Source of the DNA: Lachnospiraceae bacterium
GTDB taxonomy: Bacteria > Bacillota_A > Clostridia > Lachnospirales > Lachnospiraceae
NCBI GenBank assembly: GCA_017464645.1
Contig: JAFTZF010000001.1
Location: 1 to 64,000, forward strand
Length of the DNA stretch: 64,000 bases
Direction of reading: 5' to 3'
The notes under the pieces were generated by a model. That model did no database searches. It was not told where the DNA came from and saw nothing but the letters and a program-made list of their open reading frames with translations. Position numbers and translations under genes: made by a program. Shown here piece by piece: positions 51,776 to 60,904 of the stretch. Position 1 is the first letter of the stretch, and the number at the start of each line of letters is the position of its first letter.

Positions 51776-52768
51776 ATGAAAATTACAGTAACCATGCCAT
51801 TAAATGAGAGCCAGCGGACGAAGCTGGAGGCAGCTGCACCGGGGGCGGAGTTCTTGTACTGTGTGCCGATGGAGAAGGCACAGGAAGCCGTAACCATGAA
51901 AGCCATGCTGGAGTGTCAGACCCAGGAGCAGTTTGCGGATGCAGAGGTGATTCTGGGCAATGTAAAGCCAAGATTTCTGGCGGGCGCCAAAAGCCTGAAG
52001 TGGCTGCAGCTGAATAATGCAGGAACCGAAGGCTTCTGCGATGGAGCGCTGCCGGAAGGAGCGATTCTGACAAATGCGACCGGAGCCTATGGCCTGGCCA
52101 TTTCCGAGCATATGATCGGCATGTTATTTGAGCTGCGCAAGAAGCTGCATTTATACCGGGACAATCAGTCAGAACATCTTTGGAGAAGTGAGGGACATGT
52201 GGGCGTCATCGAGGGCACTACCGTACTGGTGCTGGGCCTGGGTGATATCGGAACCACCTTTGCCCGTAAGATGAAGGCCCTGGGCTGCTACACCATCGGT
52301 GTGAAGCGCCGCCCGGGCGCGTGCCCTGCAGGAGTGGACGAACTGCATCTTTTGGAGGATCTGGACGAGCTGCTGCCAAGGGCCGATGTAGTGGCTTTAA
52401 GCATGCCGGGCAACGCCCAGACCCGTCACACCCTGGATGGGCGCCGGCTGGGACTTTTGAAGGAGAATGCGGTGATCCTCAATGTAGGCCGAGGTTCGGC
52501 TATTGATACCGATGCGCTCACAGAGGCACTGCAGGCAGGAAAGATTGCAGGAGCAGGTCTGGATGTGACAGATCCGGAGCCGCTGCCTTCGGATCATCCC
52601 TTGTGGGAGGCGCCGGGCGTGGTGATCACGCCTCATGTTTCCGGAGGTTTTTCCCTGCCGGAAACCCTGGAAAAGATCGTGGATATTTGTGCGGAGAATC
52701 TGATTCGCTATCAAAAGGGAGAGCCCCTTCGCAATGTGGTGGATCTGGAAACCGGGTATTGCAAATAA
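51776..52768 (+). CDS. D-2-hydroxyacid dehydrogenase family protein
   Basis: 330 residues. NAD(P) Rossmann motif GLGDIGTTFARKM. Catalytic residues Arg in NVGRGSAID, Glu in DPEPLP and His in ITPHVSGG are all present. The family reduces 2-keto acids or oxidises D-hydroxy acids; the substrate is not readable. It begins 18 bases after parC and may be read from the same transcript, without functional link. Confidence 0.88.
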   Translation: MKITVTMPLNESQRTKLEAAAPGAEFLYCVPMEKAQEAVTMKAMLECQTQEQFADAEVILGNVKPRFLAGAKSLKWLQLNNAGTEGFCDGALPEGAILTNATGAYGLAISEHMIGMLFELRKKLHLYRDNQSEHLWRSEGHVGVIEGTTVLVLGLGDIGTTFARKMKALGCYTIGVKRRPGACPAGVDELHLLEDLDELLPRADVVALSMPGNAQTRHTLDGRRLGLLKENAVILNVGRGSAIDTDALTEALQAGKIAGAGLDVTDPEPLPSDHPLWEAPGVVITPHVSGGFSLPETLEKIVDICAENLIRYQKGEPLRNVVDLETGYCK

Positions 52769-52838
52769 AAGACTTTCCAAGTTTTCCAAAATGTGATATA
52801 ATTACATGCAATTTTACAGAAGTTTGCAGGAGGGTGTT

Positions 52839-54503
52839 ATGGAGAACGAAGTAGTATCCAAAAATTTTATTGAACAGATGATAGATAAAGACTTGGCAGA
52901 GGGTGTTTATGACACCGTCCACACCCGGTTCCCGCCGGAGCCCAACGGCTATCTGCACATTGGACATGCCAAATCTATTTTATTAAATTACGGACTTGCA
53001 CAGAAGTATGGCGGAAAATTCAATCTGCGTTTTGACGATACCAACCCTACCAAGGAGAAGACCGAGTTTGTAGAGTCTATCAAAGCCGATGTGGAGTGGC
53101 TGGGAGCAGAGTTTGAGGAACGTCTGTTCTTTGCATCTGACTATTTCCAGCAGATGTATGAGGCAGCTGTAAAGCTGATCAAGAAGGGCAAGGCTTTCGT
53201 GTGTGATCTGACTGCAGAGCAGATCCGTGAGTACCGGGGGACTCTGACTGAGCCGGGCAAGAACAGCCCCTACCGTGACCGCAGTGTGGAGGAGAATCTG
53301 GAGCTGTTTGAAAATATGAAGAATGGCATGTATGGGGACGGAGAGAAGGTGCTCCGTGCCAGGATCGATATGGCTTCTCCCAACATGAACATGCGTGACC
53401 CGGTTATTTATCGTGTGGCTCATATGCATCATCACAATACCGGTGACAAATGGTGCATCTACCCCATGTATGATTTTGCACATCCCATCGAGGATGCCAT
53501 TGAGCATATTTCCCACTCTATCTGTACTCTGGAGTTCGAGGACCATCGTCCCCTGTACGACTGGGTAGTAATAGAGCTGGAATACGATCAGCCGCCCCGT
53601 CAGATCGAGTTTGCAAAGCTGTATCTGACCAATGTGGTGACCGGTAAGCGTTATATTAAGAAACTGGTAGAAGAGGGCATCGTGGACGGATGGGACGATC
53701 CCCGTCTGGTATCCATTGCAGCACTGCGCAGGAGAGGTTTTACGCCTGAGTCCATTAAGCTGTTTGTGGAGCTGTGTGGTGTGTCCAAGAGCCAGTCTTC
53801 TGTAGACTATGCCATGCTGGAGTACTGCATCCGCGAGGACCTGAAGCTGAAGAAGCCCCGCTACATGGCAGTGCTGGATCCCATCAAGCTGGTCATTGAC
53901 AATTATCCCGAAGGACAGGTGGAATATCTGGATGCAGCCAACAACCTGGAAAATGAGGAGCTGGGCAGCCGTAAGATTCCCTTCTGCCGGGAGCTGTATA
54001 TTGAGCGGGAGGACTTCATGGAGGAGCCGCCGAAGAAATACTTCCGTCTGTTTCCGGGCAATGAAGTGCGCCTGATGCATGCGTATTTTGTAAAATGTGA
54101 GAGCTTTGTAAAAGACGAGACCGGCAAGGTAGTGGAAGTACACTGTACCTATGACCCGGAGACCAAGGCAGGCAGCGGCTTCGAGGGCCGCAAGGTAAAG
54201 GGAACCATTCACTGGGTACCCGCACCCTATGCAGTGACTGCAGAGGCTCGTCTGTATGAAAATATCATCGATGAGGAGAAGGGCGTTTACAATGAGGATG
54301 GCAGTCTGAACCTGAACCCCAATTCTCTGACTGTAGTTGAGAAGGCTTATCTGGAGCCGGCTTTTGCAGGTGCGAAGGCCTATGACAGCTTCCAGTTTGT
54401 CCGCAACGGCTTCTTCTGCGTAGATGCCAAGGACAGCACAGATGACAAGCTGGTCTTTAACCGGATCGTTTCTCTGAAGAGCTCATTTAAGCTGCCGAAA
54501 TAA
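52839..54503 (+). CDS. glnS: glutaminyl-tRNA synthetase
   Basis: 554 residues from ATG 52839, behind AGGAGGG; the frame is open 11 codons further. A class I synthetase: HIGH at 40-43 ([10 protein letters not shown]), FDDTNPTKE, and a GlnRS-type second signature region where the usual VMSKR is VVTGKR, a form seen in clostridial enzymes. It charges tRNA-Gln directly. No T-box leader is present in the 70-base gap. Confidence 0.95.
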   Translation: MENEVVSKNFIEQMIDKDLAEGVYDTVHTRFPPEPNGYLHIGHAKSILLNYGLAQKYGGKFNLRFDDTNPTKEKTEFVESIKADVEWLGAEFEERLFFASDYFQQMYEAAVKLIKKGKAFVCDLTAEQIREYRGTLTEPGKNSPYRDRSVEENLELFENMKNGMYGDGEKVLRARIDMASPNMNMRDPVIYRVAHMHHHNTGDKWCIYPMYDFAHPIEDAIEHISHSICTLEFEDHRPLYDWVVIELEYDQPPRQIEFAKLYLTNVVTGKRYIKKLVEEGIVDGWDDPRLVSIAALRRRGFTPESIKLFVELCGVSKSQSSVDYAMLEYCIREDLKLKKPRYMAVLDPIKLVIDNYPEGQVEYLDAANNLENEELGSRKIPFCRELYIEREDFMEEPPKKYFRLFPGNEVRLMHAYFVKCESFVKDETGKVVEVHCTYDPETKAGSGFEGRKVKGTIHWVPAPYAVTAEARLYENIIDEEKGVYNEDGSLNLNPNSLTVVEKAYLEPAFAGAKAYDSFQFVRNGFFCVDAKDSTDDKLVFNRIVSLKSSFKLPK

Positions 54504-54548
54504 AGACCGGAGCAGATTCCGGCTTTGCAGTGAACAGGAGAGTGTTCC

Positions 54549-55952
54549 ATGAACGAACTGACCATTCACTTAAGCCCCAAGAGCAATGTGCCCATGTATG
54601 AGCAGCTCTACGAATATATCAAAGAGGATATTCAGCAGGGACGGCTGATAGCCGGCAAGCGTCTGCCGGCCAGCAGAGCTTTATCCCGGTATCTGGATGT
54701 GAGCCGGAGCACGGTAGATCTGGCTTACCAGCAGCTGCTGTCTGAAGGATATATCGAAGCGGTTCCCCGTAAGGGCTATTATGTATGTCAGATTGAAGAA
54801 TTATATCATATAGCAAAGACTCAGACTCCTCCCGCAGAGACACCAAAGCGGGAGGAGTATTCCTATTTGTACGATTTTTCCCCCAGCGGTATTGACCTGG
54901 ACAGTTTTCCCTACAGTGCCTGGCGGAAAATTACAAAGAATACGATTCTGGATGACAACAAGGAGATGTTTCAGCTGGGAGACCCTAAGGGGGACCTGGA
55001 GCTGCGGGAGACCATTTGCAGCTATCTGCACCAGGCCCGGGGCGTCAACTGTACGCCGGAGCAGGTGATCGTGGGCGCCGGAAATGACTATCTGCAGCTG
55101 CTGCTATCCGCTGTCCTGGGTACCAACCACCGGATCATCATGGAAAATCCCACCTATCAGCACGCCAGAAGGATTTTTGAGCAGCTGGGCTATGAGGTGG
55201 CCACAGTTTCCATGGACAGCCAGGGCATGGACATGGAAGAGCTGCGCCGCAGCGGCGGAAACATTGCCTATGTGATGCCTTCCCACCAATTTCCCCTGGG
55301 AATCGTCATGTCCATCAAGCGGCGGCTGGAGCTGCTGGCCTGGGCAAGTGAGGCAGAGGGCCGCTACATCATTGAGGATGATTACGACAGTGAGTTTCGA
55401 TACAAAGGAAAGCCCATTCCGGCTTTGCAGGGAAGTGATGTGAAAGGCCGGGTCATTTATCTGGGAACCTTCAGTAAATCTATTGCACCGGCTATTCGTA
55501 TCAGCTATCTGGTATTGCCCCAGGGACTCCTCCGGCAGTGCAAGCAGGCTTTGTCCCGGTTTTCCTCTACTGTGTCCCGCATCGACCAGACTATTTTGAA
55601 CAGCTTCATCAAAGAGGGCTATTACGAGCGGCACCTGAATAAAATGCGCGGGATTTACAGGCGCAAGCACGATGTGTTGCTGGGCTGTATGAAGCAGCTG
55701 GGTTCCATCTGCCGCATTGAGGGAGAATACGCGGGCGTACATATCCTGGTGGAGTTTACAAACGGGATGACAGAGCAGGAGGCTATCGAGCGGGCCCGGT
55801 CTGTGGGTGTGAAGGTATATCCCCTGTCGGATTATTACCGGGCTGGAGCGGAGAATCCCTCGCTTTATCGGGTGCTTATGGGATACGCGGTGCTGACGGA
55901 AAAACAGATCGAAGAAGCAGTAGAGCGATTGAAAAAAGTGTGGTTAAAGTAA
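54549..55952 (+). CDS. MocR/PdxR-type GntR regulator with aminotransferase domain
   Basis: 467 residues. Residues 1-~75 are a GntR winged helix (YEQLYEYIKEDI, GKRLPASRALSRYL). Residues ~110-467 are a PLP fold-type I aminotransferase domain with EDDYDSEFRY and the PLP lysine in GTFSKSIAP. PdxR members use PLP as effector and control vitamin B6 genes; others control diverse targets. No pdxST is adjacent, so the target is unknown. It is followed by a DUF4886 gene after 11 bases. Confidence 0.88.
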   Translation: MNELTIHLSPKSNVPMYEQLYEYIKEDIQQGRLIAGKRLPASRALSRYLDVSRSTVDLAYQQLLSEGYIEAVPRKGYYVCQIEELYHIAKTQTPPAETPKREEYSYLYDFSPSGIDLDSFPYSAWRKITKNTILDDNKEMFQLGDPKGDLELRETICSYLHQARGVNCTPEQVIVGAGNDYLQLLLSAVLGTNHRIIMENPTYQHARRIFEQLGYEVATVSMDSQGMDMEELRRSGGNIAYVMPSHQFPLGIVMSIKRRLELLAWASEAEGRYIIEDDYDSEFRYKGKPIPALQGSDVKGRVIYLGTFSKSIAPAIRISYLVLPQGLLRQCKQALSRFSSTVSRIDQTILNSFIKEGYYERHLNKMRGIYRRKHDVLLGCMKQLGSICRIEGEYAGVHILVEFTNGMTEQEAIERARSVGVKVYPLSDYYRAGAENPSLYRVLMGYAVLTEKQIEEAVERLKKVWLK

Positions 55953-55963
55953 GGAGGAAATAA

Positions 55964-56704
55964 ATGAAAACAATCAGCGTTCTCTCTATTGGAAATAGTT
56001 TCAGCCAGGATGCCCAGAGATACCTGCACGATCTGGCAAAAAAAGAAGGCGTAAGTCTGGAAGCGGTAAACCTGTATATCGGAGGCTGCTCTTTGGAGCA
56101 CCATTTCCGCAATATGCTGGGCGATAAGAAGGAATACCATTTAGAGATAAACGGACATGATGCCAATGGTTTTCGGACAAGTATAAAGGAGGCTCTTTTG
56201 GCCCGGTCCTGGGACTATGTTACAGTCCAGCAGGCCAGCCATCATTCCTATCAGGAATGGACTTATCAGCCTTACATGGGAGAATTGGTAAACTATATCC
56301 GCAGGATGTGCCCTCAGACTAAGGTTCTGGTTCACCAGACCTGGGGCTATGAAAGCGGAAGCCAGCGGCTTATGGATCAGGGTTTTGAGACCTATGAAGA
56401 GATGTTTGCAGAGGTAAAGGGCTGCTATCAAAAGGCTGCCAGAGAGGTGCAGGCGGACGGAATTTTGCCCTGCGGTGAGGCATTTGCATATGCTTTGCAG
56501 CATGGCATTGGAAAAGTCCATCGAGATACCTTCCACGCCAGTATGGGAGTCGGAAGGCTGATCCTGGCTATGGTGTGGTATGGATATCTCACCGGAAACC
56601 CGGTAGACTCCATTGATTTTAGGGATCTGGATCGGGAAGTCAGGGAAGAAGAGTATGCGATCGCCAAAGAAGCAGTGAAATTTGCACTGGCACAGAATAA
56701 TTAA
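55964..56704 (+). CDS. DUF4886 protein, SGNH-hydrolase-like
   Basis: 246 residues. IGNSFSQDAQRYLHDLA at the start is the DUF4886 signature with an SGNH-type serine (GNSFS), and the C-terminal DTFHASMGVGRL supplies a His. There is no signal peptide. It is probably a cytosolic esterase or deacetylase with unknown substrate. It is co-directional with and 11 bases after the MocR gene, whose target it could be. Confidence 0.75.
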   Translation: MKTISVLSIGNSFSQDAQRYLHDLAKKEGVSLEAVNLYIGGCSLEHHFRNMLGDKKEYHLEINGHDANGFRTSIKEALLARSWDYVTVQQASHHSYQEWTYQPYMGELVNYIRRMCPQTKVLVHQTWGYESGSQRLMDQGFETYEEMFAEVKGCYQKAAREVQADGILPCGEAFAYALQHGIGKVHRDTFHASMGVGRLILAMVWYGYLTGNPVDSIDFRDLDREVREEEYAIAKEAVKFALAQNN

Positions 56705-56712
56705 CAAGAAAA

Positions 56713-56766
56713 GAAAAAAGAGCCGTGGCCCGTTGGTATAAAACCCGTGGGCAACGGCTTCTTTGT
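56713..56766. terminator. bidirectional terminator
   Basis: AAAGAGCCGTGGCCCGTTGG and CCCGTGGGCAACGGCTTCTTT form a long imperfect stem between convergent genes. Confidence 0.8.
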
Positions 56767-56778
56767 TGCTGCAAAAGG

Positions 56779-57126
56779 TTATTCGGACAGCTCTTCTGCA
56801 ATTTCTTCTGCCATTTCAGCAGCCTCTTCTTTTACTTCTTCTACAATCTCAGCAGCTTCTTCCTTTATTTCAGCGGCAGCCTCGGTAACCTTTTCAGCCA
56901 GAGTCTCAGCGGGGGTATCCGCAGCAGGAGTAGTGCCTAAGGAAACATAGCCACGCTTGGAAGAAATGTCTTCGTCCAGGTCTTCATCGAAATCCTCTTC
57001 AAAGTCCTCATCGAAATCTTCCAGTTCCGGATCTGCTGCAAAGAATTTTTTGTAAAGAGCATAGGCAGCTACTGCAATACCACCGATAACAGCTGTGGTT
57101 GTAAGAAATCTACCAAATTTTTTCAT
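56779..57126 (-). CDS. membrane-anchored acidic coiled-coil protein (YtxH-like)
   Basis: 115 residues. An N-terminal membrane helix (TTTAVIGGIAVAAYALY) is followed by an acidic block (FEEDFDEDLDED) and a C-terminal alanine/glutamate heptad region (AAEIKEEAAEIVEEVKEEA). Such proteins are abundant envelope-associated stress proteins of unclear role. AAGGAG precedes the ATG. From 57127 to 57382 the sequence is AT-rich promoter DNA with no convincing gene. Confidence 0.65.
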   Translation of the reverse strand: MKKFGRFLTTTAVIGGIAVAAYALYKKFFAADPELEDFDEDFEEDFDEDLDEDISSKRGYVSLGTTPAADTPAETLAEKVTEAAAEIKEEAAEIVEEVKEEAAEMAEEIAEELSE

Positions 57127-57382
57127 GGATAAAACTCCTTTCTATTCTTCCTTTTTTATCTGTTGAAAACAGTTTCTTTTCTCAATGGAAATATACTATA
57201 TTGTAATACGAAATACAGCAAAAAGAAAGAAAATTTTAATAAAAATTTTGTTGTTTTTCTATAAAAAGTATATTACTCTAGTAGAGAAGGGTGCAAAGTT
57301 TATCCTTATTTTTTTCGGTTTTGATGAATTTTATTCAATAGATACAGTCAGAGCACGATTCGTGTGTGGAGAGGATTAAAAA

Positions 57383-58009
57383 ATGAAACAGATTATTTTG
57401 GCTTCGGCTTCCCCCAGGAGGAAAGAACTGCTGGGCCTTTTGAATACAGAATTTCAAATTTTTCCAGCTGTGGGAGAGGAAGTTTTGACAACCAGTGACC
57501 CGGCCCGGGCAGTGCAGGAGCTTTCCGGTCAGAAGGCCCGGGAGGTAGCCTGTAGAATTTTCGCAGAGACAGAAGGAGAAGTCCTTGTTATAGGTGCGGA
57601 TACCGTGGTGGCTCTGGATGGAGAGATTTTAGGAAAGCCGGGCAGCTTGGAGGAGGCTTTTTCCATGATTGAGAAGCTTCAGGGGCGTACCCACAGTGTG
57701 TTCACCGGTGTGACCGTGATTGACAGAGATGTCTCAGGGCAGGAACGGAGCCGCACCTTTGCAGAGGAAACTTTTGTTACGGTATCACCCATGACGGAAA
57801 CACAGATCTGGACTTATGTAAACCGTGGAGAATCTCTGGACAAGGCCGGAGCCTATGGGATTCAGGGCGTGTTCGGCGCGTTTGTGGAAAGCATTCAGGG
57901 AGACTACAACAATGTGGTGGGTCTGCCTGTGTCCCGGCTTTACCGGGAATTATATGACATGGGAGTAGATTTGCTGGCAACCGCAGAAGCTAAAACAGGA
58001 CAGGCTTAG
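57383..58009 (+). CDS. maf: Maf-type nucleoside triphosphate pyrophosphatase
   Basis: 208 residues. LASASPRRKELL at the N-terminus, GADTVVALDG and KAGAYGIQG are Maf signatures. It hydrolyses dTTP/UTP or modified nucleotides and is linked to septum control. GGAGAGG precedes the ATG. It heads a run of small phosphatases ending with sbcDC. Confidence 0.93.
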   Translation: MKQIILASASPRRKELLGLLNTEFQIFPAVGEEVLTTSDPARAVQELSGQKAREVACRIFAETEGEVLVIGADTVVALDGEILGKPGSLEEAFSMIEKLQGRTHSVFTGVTVIDRDVSGQERSRTFAEETFVTVSPMTETQIWTYVNRGESLDKAGAYGIQGVFGAFVESIQGDYNNVVGLPVSRLYRELYDMGVDLLATAEAKTGQA

Positions 58010-58027
58010 AGCAGGAGGAATGGACGG

Positions 58028-58681
58028 ATGATAAAAGCTTGCATTTTTGATTTGGATGGAACTCTTTGTGACAGTGTGGTTTCCATCGGGACCTGTGTGA
58101 ACCATGTGCTGGAAGAGTTTTCACTGCCTCAGATAGAGATGGAGAAGTATAAGATCTTTGTGGGGGATGGTGTGCATCAGCTGATTGTACGGGCCCTGGC
58201 ATATGTGAAGGCGGATGAGGCGCTGGTAGAGCCGGTGCAGAAGCGATATCTGGAGCGGTTTCAGGAGGAATGCCTGTATGAGGTGCGCCCCTATGAAGGC
58301 ATCCGGGACATGCTGCAGGCCATTCGGGAGAGAGGCATTCCTATGGCAGTATTGTCCAACAAGCCCCATGAGAATACAAAGAAAGTGATTGCCGCGCTTT
58401 TTGGAGAGGATTTGTTTACCCTGGTGCGGGGACAGCAGGCAGGAGTTCCCAGAAAGCCGGATCCGGCGGGAGCCCTTCTGGAGGCACGGGAGCTGGGTGC
58501 AGCGCCCGAGGAATGTCTGTATGTGGGTGATACTGCCACAGACATGCAGACAGGCAATACAGCAGGCATGCAGACCGTTGGTGTGCTGTGGGGCTTTCGG
58601 GACCGACAGGAGCTTAAGGAAAGCGGGGCCAAGCATATCATCGGGCAGCCCATGGAGCTGATTGGCCTGCTGCATTTATAG
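58028..58681 (+). CDS. HAD hydrolase, phosphoglycolate-phosphatase-like
   Basis: 217 residues. HAD motif I FDLDGTLCDS, motif II SNKPH region, motif III K in RKPDP, motif IV GDTATD. The cap type resembles Gph/PGP enzymes that clear 2-phosphoglycolate from DNA repair. GGAGGAATGG precedes it, 18 bases after maf. Confidence 0.85.
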   Translation: MIKACIFDLDGTLCDSVVSIGTCVNHVLEEFSLPQIEMEKYKIFVGDGVHQLIVRALAYVKADEALVEPVQKRYLERFQEECLYEVRPYEGIRDMLQAIRERGIPMAVLSNKPHENTKKVIAALFGEDLFTLVRGQQAGVPRKPDPAGALLEARELGAAPEECLYVGDTATDMQTGNTAGMQTVGVLWGFRDRQELKESGAKHIIGQPMELIGLLHL

Positions 58682-58693
58682 GAGAACAGTATT

Positions 58694-59491
58694 ATGAGTA
58701 TTAAGTTGGTTGTAACAGACATTGACGGAACCCTGCTTCCGGAAGGAACAGATAAGATCAACCCGGCTATGTTTGAGGCGATTTTGCAGTTAAAGGAAAA
58801 GGGCATTGTGTTTGCGGGAGCCAGCGGCCGCCAGTTTCACAGCATGGAGACTCTTTTTGAGCCGGTAAAAAAGGACATGATCTTTATTGCGGAGAATGGA
58901 GCCTATATTCACTGCCGCGGCGTAGATATCCAGGAGTGGGTTATGAGTCGGAAGCAGGTGGTGCGCCTGGTGGAGCAGCTGCGAAAGGTTCCCGGCGGCT
59001 GCATTACCCTGAATGCCAAGGATGCCTTTTATGTGGAGCACGAGGATCTAAAATTTCTGGATCTGATTTCAAACGGCTATCACAATCTGGTCTATCAGGT
59101 GGATGATGTGCTGGCAGTGGATACGGAAGTGATCAAGGTTTCTCTATACATGGAGAAGGGCATCGAAGAGATGGCAAAGGAAATCGTGCCTCAATGGGAG
59201 GATACCTTTACCTGTGCCATCGCAGGTGATATCTGGCTGGATTTTATGCATGCAAAGGCAAATAAGGGCAATGCACTGAAATCCGTACAGAAGACCCTTT
59301 CCATTTTGCCGGAAGAGACCATGGCTTTTGGAGATAATTTAAATGATATTGCCATGCTGCAGTGCGCAGGGGAGAGCTATGCCGTGGGCAATGCCAGAAA
59401 AGAAGTAAAAGCAGTGGCAAAGCATGTGGCGGACACCAATGTAAATGACGGTGTGCTGAAGGTGATCCGCACCTTGTTGGAGACAGAATAG
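58694..59491 (+). CDS. Cof-type HAD phosphatase
   Basis: 265 residues. TDIDGTLLPEGT (motif I), GASGRQF (motif II), the KGNALK lysine and GDNLNDIAML (motif IV) define the Cof/YidA subfamily, which dephosphorylates sugar phosphates and cofactors. It follows the previous gene by 12 bases. Confidence 0.9.
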   Translation: MSIKLVVTDIDGTLLPEGTDKINPAMFEAILQLKEKGIVFAGASGRQFHSMETLFEPVKKDMIFIAENGAYIHCRGVDIQEWVMSRKQVVRLVEQLRKVPGGCITLNAKDAFYVEHEDLKFLDLISNGYHNLVYQVDDVLAVDTEVIKVSLYMEKGIEEMAKEIVPQWEDTFTCAIAGDIWLDFMHAKANKGNALKSVQKTLSILPEETMAFGDNLNDIAMLQCAGESYAVGNARKEVKAVAKHVADTNVNDGVLKVIRTLLETE

Positions 59492-59509
59492 ATACAGGAG
59501 GTTTTGGTC

Positions 59510-59767
59510 ATGGGAGAGTATTCCGATCGTTGTTTGGAGATGTTTTTAAAGAAGCAGGGCCAGCTCTTTGATGAGCCGGTGGCAGAGACCCCGGAAGAAG
59601 CAGAAGAATTTCTGGAGGACTGCATGGCTGTAGTGGTAAAGTCCAAGAAGGAAGTCATGGCTTATCTGGAAGAAGCCGGTCTGGATTTGAGCGAAGCAGA
59701 GGATCTGGAAGATATTGCAGAGGTGTTTGATCTGGAGGATGGCACCTATTTGATCGTAGAAGCTTAA
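59510..59767 (+). CDS. hypothetical acidic protein, 85 aa
   Basis: ATG 59510 is eight bases behind AGGAGG (59496-59501); a TTG at 59504 is too close. Strongly acidic and helical (ETPEEAEEFLEDCMAVV, EDLEDIAEVFD). No family is recognised. It is placed in the operon directly before sbcD, which hints at a link to it, nothing more. Confidence 0.6.
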   Translation: MGEYSDRCLEMFLKKQGQLFDEPVAETPEEAEEFLEDCMAVVVKSKKEVMAYLEEAGLDLSEAEDLEDIAEVFDLEDGTYLIVEA

Positions 59768-59782
59768 GGAGGCAATGAGCCT

Positions 59783-60904
59783 ATGAGATTTATGCACCTG
59801 TCGGATCTGCATCTGGGAAAAGTGGTGGGAGGTTTCTCCATGCTGGAGGACCAGGCCCATATGCTGAAGCAGATCGTGGAGTATGCCCAGAAGGAGCAGG
59901 TGGATGCCGTGGTGGTGGCAGGAGATGTGTATGACCGCTCGGTGCCCCCGGCCCAGGCAGTGCAGCTGCTGGATGCTTTTTTAAGTGCATTGATCGAAAA
60001 GAAAATCCGGGTGTTGTTGATCGCCGGGAATCATGACAGCGCAGAGCGTCTTTCCTTTGCGGGAGAGATTCTGGAGAAGCAGGGGCTTACCATTGCGGGA
60101 AAGGCCCAGTCGCCCTTGAAAAAAGTTACTTTTCAGGACCCGTATGGAGAAGTGACTTTTTTCTTGCTGCCCTTCGTGAAGCCTTTGGCAGAGAATACCC
60201 AGCAGCTGGTGGACCAGCTGCTGGCAGGGGAAGAGATCGACCGGGCGAAGCGAAATGTGTGCGTGGCCCATTTATTTGTGACGGCCTCCGGGTCTGAGCC
60301 GGAGCGGTCAGATTCCGAGAGCTGCCTGTATGTGGGCGGCTTGGACAACGTGGATGCCTCCAGCTTTTCGGCCTTTGATTATACGGCCCTGGGCCACATT
60401 CACAAGTCTCAGCGGATGGGACAGGGAAACGTGATCTACGGCGGCTCTCTGCTGAAATATTCCTTTTCAGAGGTACTGCAGGACAAACGGGTGCCGGTGG
60501 TGGAATTAAAAGAAAAAGGAAACATAGAAATAGATTGGGTGAAATTTGCGCCCTTGCATGACATGCGCAAAATCAGGGGACGGCTGGAGGAGCTGCTGCG
60601 GGAAGATGTGATCGCGCTGGCAGATCCCATGGATTACCTGTGCGTGGAGCTGACCAACGAGGAGGAGCTTATCGACCCCATGGGTCAGCTGCGCAGTGTG
60701 TATCCCAATGTAATGCAGATGATCTTGCAGAAAAATCAGAATCGGGAGCTGGAGTACAGCCGGGTTCATGTGCAGGAGCAGAAGAAATCTCTGCCGGAGC
60801 TGTACGAAGAGTTTTTTGAGGATGTAACGGGGCGGGAGCTGGATGAGAATCGGCGCCAGGTGGTATTGGATGTGGCCGGAAAGGCAGGAGGAGTAGAAGA
60901 ATGA
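59783..60904 (+). CDS. sbcD: exonuclease SbcD
   Basis: 373 residues, the Mre11-type nuclease of the SbcCD complex that opens hairpins and protein-blocked DNA ends. Metal motifs: LHLSDLHLGK, VAGDVYDRSVPP, AGNHDSAERL and GHIHKSQ. GGAGGCAATG precedes the ATG; its stop overlaps the sbcC start (ATGA). Confidence 0.95.
   Translation: MRFMHLSDLHLGKVVGGFSMLEDQAHMLKQIVEYAQKEQVDAVVVAGDVYDRSVPPAQAVQLLDAFLSALIEKKIRVLLIAGNHDSAERLSFAGEILEKQGLTIAGKAQSPLKKVTFQDPYGEVTFFLLPFVKPLAENTQQLVDQLLAGEEIDRAKRNVCVAHLFVTASGSEPERSDSESCLYVGGLDNVDASSFSAFDYTALGHIHKSQRMGQGNVIYGGSLLKYSFSEVLQDKRVPVVELKEKGNIEIDWVKFAPLHDMRKIRGRLEELLREDVIALADPMDYLCVELTNEEELIDPMGQLRSVYPNVMQMILQKNQNRELEYSRVHVQEQKKSLPELYEEFFEDVTGRELDENRRQVVLDVAGKAGGVEE

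Noticed and set aside
57185..57379. A 64-codon frame upstream of maf
   Set aside because: Lies in AT-rich promoter DNA, has no ribosome site and reads as lysine/isoleucine/phenylalanine low complexity.
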